DNA of 19,815 nt from Planctomicrobium sp. (GTDB lineage Bacteria; Planctomycetota; Planctomycetia; Planctomycetales; Planctomycetaceae): assembly GCA_029259835.1 (NCBI GenBank), contig JAJDEL010000407.1, positions 1 through 19,815 on the forward strand. Direction: 5' to 3'. The position numbers were made by a program, and so were the translations under genes. The notes beneath the pieces were generated by a model that saw only the letters and a list, made by a program, of their open reading frames with translations, did no database searches and was not told the origin of the DNA. This document shows positions 15,786 to 19,815 of the stretch, one piece after another. Positions within the stretch are counted from its first letter, which is position 1. Each line of letters begins with the position of its first letter.

Positions 15786-16979
15786 CTATTGAATCGTCAT
15801 GACGAGATTCAAAGAAATCTCTTTCACTTTTGGATGATTCGTTGAAATGACAATTTTCCCAGGCTTCGCCGTGGTCCAGATGCCTTTGGGGCTACCAGCG
15901 GGGACTTCAATAATCAGGGTATGCCGCTGTCGTTTAGCGTTTTCTAGATTCTCTTCAGCTTGAACTTTGACCTTCACAAACGCTGGTTGAATCTGAATGT
16001 CCGTCACTTCAAGAGGTTTTTCAGACGATTCGATCAAGAGCGTCAGACGCTCCGTTTTTCCTTTTACAGAGTCTATTCTGCCAAAAATGAGTCTTTGACG
16101 ACCGGCAACCCAGTCTTTACCGAAGATCTTCAGCGGTCCGGTTCTGTTCCCTGAGATATTGAAAACGAATTTCGCTTTATTTTCGAGCGATGTGTTGACT
16201 GTTACAGATCCGCGAATTTCTCCAGACTCTTCGGCAGGGTGATATTCACCGATCAAATGATATCCAACTTTCAACTCCCTTTGATCAAGTTCAAAGGGAC
16301 TCATTGGTTCAGTTTTCAGCTTGATATTGTCAGACGACGTTTCCACGGATGTGATCTCGAAAGAATCATAAAACGCAGTGGCTATTTCCCCTTTGAACGT
16401 CGTCGGCTTGTCGCTGGAGATTGGCCCGAGAACCCAGCCGCTTTCTGGAATTATGTTGATTTCCGTGACCATATTCCCTTCAACTCGAATTTCCAGAATC
16501 ACACTTTCGGGATCGTTCGTCCAAATGACTGCTCCTTGACCGAATTGCCCAATCGACTTCGGCTCCCATTCCAGGTGAATCGACGCTTCTCCACCTGGTG
16601 GAATTTCATTTTCTTTGAGACCGCTCACTGTGCATTTACACTGAACTTCCCCCTTCGCAAGTTTGAGCGGAGCTTCTCCTTCGTTTTTAATCACGAAGTC
16701 ATAAGAACCGACTTGGCCCATTGCCATTGTCCCGAAATCATGCACTGTTTTTTCAAGAACAGCTTTTGGGTGAGGACCATCTTCTGAAATCGTGAACGGG
16801 TTCTCTTTATGGACCCCTTCTTCCGACAAGGTATCCGTGACCGGTTTGGCGCCACCTGATTTTGTCGTCGGATTCGCTTTGTCAATCACAAGCGAAGGTG
16901 CCGTACTCGCCAACCACATCACGATGACTAAAGAAATCAGGAGCGTGACCAGGATGGCGGCAATTTGCGAAGTCTTCAC
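15786..16979 (-). CDS. Membrane-anchored DUF1573 domain protein
   Basis: A GAGGTG ribosome site lies 5 bases before the ATG. One N-terminal helix (about 5-26) is an uncleaved anchor or signal, followed by a linker rich in Ser, Lys and Pro. Residues about 76-170 are a DUF1573 domain: VHDFGTMAMGQVGSYDFVIK, NEGEAPLKLAKGEVQCKCTV and later VIWTNDPESVILEIRVEG. The CKC pair sits where the family often has a Cys-Gly-Cys. The remainder to residue 397 is beta-rich and probably contains further immunoglobulin-like repeats (for example NTSLENKAKFVFNISGNR and VISTNHPKVKEISLNLVM). Such domains resemble ASH-type binding modules and have no enzymatic role known to me. The gene follows the DUF6263-like gene on the same strand after 168 bases. 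Confidence 0.85.
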   Translation of the reverse strand: MKTSQIAAILVTLLISLVIVMWLASTAPSLVIDKANPTTKSGGAKPVTDTLSEEGVHKENPFTISEDGPHPKAVLEKTVHDFGTMAMGQVGSYDFVIKNEGEAPLKLAKGEVQCKCTVSGLKENEIPPGGEASIHLEWEPKSIGQFGQGAVIWTNDPESVILEIRVEGNMVTEINIIPESGWVLGPISSDKPTTFKGEIATAFYDSFEITSVETSSDNIKLKTEPMSPFELDQRELKVGYHLIGEYHPAEESGEIRGSVTVNTSLENKAKFVFNISGNRTGPLKIFGKDWVAGRQRLIFGRIDSVKGKTERLTLLIESSEKPLEVTDIQIQPAFVKVKVQAEENLENAKRQRHTLIIEVPAGSPKGIWTTAKPGKIVISTNHPKVKEISLNLVMTIQ

Positions 16980-17147
16980 AATTCACCTCTTGGTATTCGA
17001 AGAAAGAAACTGAATGAATAGACTCTATCCTACTCATTCGAGATCAGTTTTCGAATAGACAAGCCCGGTTTGCGACATGAAATTCAACTCTTTCATGGGT
17101 TGAACGTCTGCTTTGCAGTCTTGGGAGCATGAGCGTGTGCTGACGAG

Positions 17148-18053
17148 TTACCGAATTGCTTGTCGATCAGCAACTTTCACAGGAAGCATCTTTTCTGTGT
17201 GAACTTGTGTGAAATCTATTTGGCTCGGCCCTTTCGCGAAATTGATGACTCGGTTGTCTTGTGTCAAATTTCGACTCAGGAACAACCCTGTTTCCAGATT
17301 GATCTGAAAATCCCCTTGCGGCTTTCGACGAATCAGTTGCATTTCGAGTGCAGGGTCGTTGAGAGGCGTTAAAACCTTGGTCTTTACACTGATGTCCACA
17401 ACACCATCTTTGAGAGACTGAACGAAGTATCTCCGTTGCAGTTTTATGATCTGTTTCAGTTTGGGATTGCCTGCAATGCTCACTGGCACGGAGATGTCTT
17501 CTTTCCAGATTCCACCAACCTTGACTGGCTCCTCCGGAAGTTCCGGGAGAACGTTAATGGAAAGTTTGTCAGGCTTTTGTTGTTTATTGATAAGCGGTTG
17601 CAGGTCCGAAATTTTTCCAGTGGGTGAGATCGTCAAGCGTAGTCGTGGTTTCCCGACCATCTCTGCCATCGGTCCGAAGAATGTCTCAAATCGTGGATCG
17701 AGTTTCTTGTCGATTCGACTGTCGTAAAGTGCGTTTTGACCGTTCTGGGAGATATCCATATCAACCCACTCAAAAGTCAATTCCAACTCGGCAGAGCCAT
17801 CTTTTTTGTTCACTGAAACAACGCGATAATTTTTCACGGATGTTTTGTAAGAGTGTTGTTTTTCTTTTTTTTGACCAACTGTGATGACGTAATCGTCGTG
17901 CAGTGAATCCTTGTAACGAACGACCTGATCTTTTTCGAATTTGTAACGCAGCAAGAAGGTTTCAGAATCATCCCCACGCAACGGAGTCTGCTGAAAAAAG
18001 AGCGTCAAAATTGCAGTGGCAACTGCGATGAGAGCGTAACTTAGGCGCGACAT
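17148..18053 (-). CDS. Exported protein, DUF6263-like
   Basis: The 301-residue product starts with a signal peptide (LSYALIAVATAILTLFF, then LRGDD), preceded by AAGGA about 8 bases upstream of the ATG. The mature part opens with FLLRYKFEKDQVVRYKDSL and contains VVSVNKKDGSAELELTFEWV and RLRLTISPTGKISDLQPL. Those elements follow a pattern seen in planctomycete proteins labelled DUF6263, which I assign with moderate confidence. The fold is probably beta-rich. There are no catalytic motifs and no cysteines in obvious pairs. The gene sits between the sulfatase (101 bases upstream) and the DUF1573 gene (168 bases downstream) on one strand, so the three may be co-transcribed, although the gaps are long enough for separate promoters. 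Its function is unknown. Confidence 0.8.
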   Translation of the reverse strand: MSRLSYALIAVATAILTLFFQQTPLRGDDSETFLLRYKFEKDQVVRYKDSLHDDYVITVGQKKEKQHSYKTSVKNYRVVSVNKKDGSAELELTFEWVDMDISQNGQNALYDSRIDKKLDPRFETFFGPMAEMVGKPRLRLTISPTGKISDLQPLINKQQKPDKLSINVLPELPEEPVKVGGIWKEDISVPVSIAGNPKLKQIIKLQRRYFVQSLKDGVVDISVKTKVLTPLNDPALEMQLIRRKPQGDFQINLETGLFLSRNLTQDNRVINFAKGPSQIDFTQVHTEKMLPVKVADRQAIR

Positions 18054-18154
18054 TTGAGCATCCTTGCTCGATGTAGTGGGTATTTGGTTGTGTTGATCGG
18101 TTTTCTAGCAAATTTCAATAACTGCTGCGAGACGAATTTGGGTTCGATAGCGAC

Positions 18155-19579
18155 TCATCGATTGGTCTCAATCGTCAGTAATCCGTCCCGTTTCAGGATT
18201 TGCTTCATTTTCGATACGATCTCGGGATTTTGGGTCGCGAGATCGCTTTCTTCACCGAGATCATCATCAAGATTGTACAGCCGCCAATCATCGGGATTGA
18301 TGGGAGTCTTAGATTTGCGGGAGTTCTTTTTCCGGTATTTCACCAGTTTCCACTGATCAATCCGCATTCCGACAGAGGTCTCACCTTCCTGGCTCGCCCA
18401 GAAAAGGTATTCGTGACGTTTCTGCTGATCCGGTTTACCGAGCAGCGTTGGCAGGTAGGAGATGCCGTCAATGTTCTCGGGAGCCTTTGCGCCGGAAAGT
18501 TCGCAGGCGGTCGGCAGGAAATCCCAAAATGCCGACGGCAGGTCGCTTTCCGTTCCTGGTTTCACTTTACCAGGCCAGCGAGCAATCATTGGCACACGAA
18601 TCCCGCCTTCGTGCATTGAGCGTTTATATCCTTTGAGCGGTCCGTTCGAGTTAAAGTATTCGTGCTTGTGCCCACCTTCCTGGTGCGGTCCGTTATCAGA
18701 TGTAAAGATGACGAGCGTCTTCTCATCTAGCTTGAGTTCTTTCAACAACGAGAAGAGGCGACCGACGTCGCGGTCCATGTGTGTGACCATTGCGGCGAAT
18801 CCTTTCTCAGGGTTCGGCCAGTCTTCTTCGGCGTACTGTCCATAGTCTGGGATTTCCATTCCATCCTTCACAACACGTCCTCCTTCGTTGTTCGCGTGAG
18901 GAATCGTCCAGTGAATATGCAGCAAGAATGGATTGTCTTTGTGCCTGCGAACAAATCTAAATGCCGCATCTGTCATGTAGTCATGTGAATAACTGACACG
19001 TTCTGAAGAGACTCGACCGCGCGCGGCTGGATCATCCATCAACACGTTTCCAGGCATGGTCACCTGAGTTTTGTTCTCCCAGAGGAACGGTGGGTAAAAG
19101 TTGTGTGCGTTCCCCTGGTTCAGATATCCGAACCAATAATCGAATCCATTGTTGTTCGGATGTCCAATATTGTTGACCTCGCTGGGAACGTTAACATTTC
19201 CCAGTGCCCATTTGCCGACACCTCCGGTTTTGTAGCCTTTTGACTTCAGCAGTTCTGCAACTGTGTTCTCTTTGGGTTGAAGAAGTCTCGAACGATTGCC
19301 AATCAAGCCCGTCGTGCCGCAGTGTTGGCCTAACCAGAGAACCAATCGCGATGGTCGGCAGACTGTATGACCGGCATAGTGATTCGTGAACTTCATCCCT
19401 TCGGACGCCATCTGATCGATATTCGGCGTCTCAACAATTTTTTGACCGAAACAGCCGAGATCTCCGTAACCGAGATCGTCGGTCATGATGTAAATAATGT
19501 TCGGTCGCTCAACGGCAACAGCGAAGCGACTGAATAGAATCACAGTCGCGAATGCTGCGAAATTCAAAATTATTTTCAC
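18155..19579 (-). CDS. Secreted type I sulfatase with altered active-site surroundings
   Basis: I start at a GTG at 19579 with GAGAG about 7 bases upstream and a signal peptide directly after (KIILNFAAFATVILFSRFAVA); a GTG at 19609 would add ten residues. The 474-residue product has the alkaline-phosphatase-like sulfatase fold: metal ligands in MTDDLGYGDLG, the formylglycine motif CRPSR (Cys74), GKWALG with Lys123, HWTIPHAN with His228, TSDNGPH with Asp295 and Asn296, and GYKRSMHEGGIRVP. It would hydrolyse sulfate esters, probably on polysaccharides, after Cys74 is oxidised to formylglycine by a maturation enzyme not present here. The residue after Lys123-Trp124 is Ala125 where most sulfatases have His, and the region after CRPSR (LVLWLGQH) departs from the usual L-T-G-R/K. 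It may still be active; the substrate is unknown. Confidence 0.93.
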   Translation of the reverse strand: MKIILNFAAFATVILFSRFAVAVERPNIIYIMTDDLGYGDLGCFGQKIVETPNIDQMASEGMKFTNHYAGHTVCRPSRLVLWLGQHCGTTGLIGNRSRLLQPKENTVAELLKSKGYKTGGVGKWALGNVNVPSEVNNIGHPNNNGFDYWFGYLNQGNAHNFYPPFLWENKTQVTMPGNVLMDDPAARGRVSSERVSYSHDYMTDAAFRFVRRHKDNPFLLHIHWTIPHANNEGGRVVKDGMEIPDYGQYAEEDWPNPEKGFAAMVTHMDRDVGRLFSLLKELKLDEKTLVIFTSDNGPHQEGGHKHEYFNSNGPLKGYKRSMHEGGIRVPMIARWPGKVKPGTESDLPSAFWDFLPTACELSGAKAPENIDGISYLPTLLGKPDQQKRHEYLFWASQEGETSVGMRIDQWKLVKYRKKNSRKSKTPINPDDWRLYNLDDDLGEESDLATQNPEIVSKMKQILKRDGLLTIETNR

Positions 19580-19659
19580 GGGGTTACTCTCTGTCTGGAA
19601 TAAATTCACTGGAAATTGCTGCTCACGGAAACGAACTCACTGACTGCATTGTCACGAAG

Positions 19660-19815
19660 TCAACTGCGCCATTCGAGTTGATCAACCGCGTTGTTCCATG
19701 GATGATCGGGGGCGTTCGTATGTGTCGTTAACTTCAGTCCGCTTGGTGAGAAACGCGCGGTTGTCCAGCCGGTTGTTGATGTTTCTGGATTGCCAACATA
19801 CGACGTTGCAGGAGT
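19660..19815 (-). CDS. C-terminal fragment of an unrecognised protein (5' part beyond right edge)
   Basis: The minus-strand frame is open from the right edge to a TGA, giving 51 residues. The text has a protein-like composition (NPETSTTGWTTARFSPSG, then HTNAPDHPWNNAVDQLEWRS), rich in Thr, Pro, Asn and Trp, as expected for the end of an exported protein. The complementary frames give nothing better. I cannot assign a family. It lies about 80 bases upstream of the sulfatase on the same strand, so it may belong to the same transcript. Confidence 0.6.
   Translation of the reverse strand, partial: TPATSYVGNPETSTTGWTTARFSPSGLKLTTHTNAPDHPWNNAVDQLEWRS

Noticed and set aside
16239..16787. A 182-codon plus-strand frame
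   Set aside because: It is antisense to the DUF1573 gene, has no ribosome site and an atypical, Phe-rich composition.
16980..17147. Short inverted repeats (ATTCGA/TCGAAT and TTCAAC/GTTGAA) between the DUF6263-like and DUF1573 genes
   Set aside because: Stems of six bases or fewer with long loops are expected by chance and have no supporting context.
1..19815. CRISPR arrays, tRNA or rRNA genes, insertion sequences, prophage or defence genes
   Set aside because: No regularly spaced repeats, cloverleaf sequences, transposase or integrase motifs, or nuclease/helicase defence signatures were seen on either strand.

Overview
The window looks like an ordinary stretch of a planctomycete chromosome (Planctomycetota, probably a marine or aquatic Planctomycetaceae-type lineage). 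The reasons are the combination of an ECF sigma factor next to a zinc-ribbon Ser/Thr kinase with a membrane tail, a large dehydrogenase-propeller/HEAT/CxxCH cytochrome protein of the PVC superphylum type, a secreted sulfatase, and planctomycete-typical families of unknown function (DUF1573, DUF6263-like, DUF309, DUF4173 and a DUF6655-like lipoprotein). No rRNA, tRNA, CRISPR array, insertion sequence or phage gene was seen.

Left part (1-2484, minus strand): an ECF sigma factor followed by a Ser/Thr kinase whose 3' end runs off the left edge; together they look like a signalling module. A 334-base divergent intergenic region separates it from a plus-strand run (2819-8886): a secreted protein with a calcium-binding-type Asp-rich repeat and a distinctive C-terminal module, a strong terminator, a small SRPBCC protein, a membrane-anchored alpha/beta hydrolase, a secreted NHL propeller protein and a polytopic DUF4173-like membrane protein. 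Gaps of 73-150 bases suggest loosely linked or separate transcripts.

Middle part (8908-14586): a palindromic element between convergent genes, a DUF309 protein (minus), a small lipoprotein (plus), a bidirectional terminator, the 1017-residue PVC cytochrome protein (minus), a GC-rich palindrome beside a run of nine C, and a secreted alpha/beta hydrolase (minus). A DPM1/GtrB-like glycosyltransferase lies on the plus strand at 14765-15724.

Right part (15786-19815, minus strand): a DUF1573 protein, a DUF6263-like secreted protein, a sulfatase, and the last 51 codons of an unrecognised gene entering from the right edge.

Many products are exported: a sulfatase, an esterase-like hydrolase, a heme-bearing dehydrogenase-like protein, a propeller and a lipoprotein. 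This fits a periplasm-heavy, polysaccharide-degrading lifestyle, but the genes do not form an obvious single pathway. I did not find a convincing new multi-gene system. The most useful second looks are the sulfatase active-site substitutions, the base-composition mosaic inside the cytochrome gene, the C-terminal module of the secreted repeat protein, and two REP-like intergenic palindromes with a shared flank.
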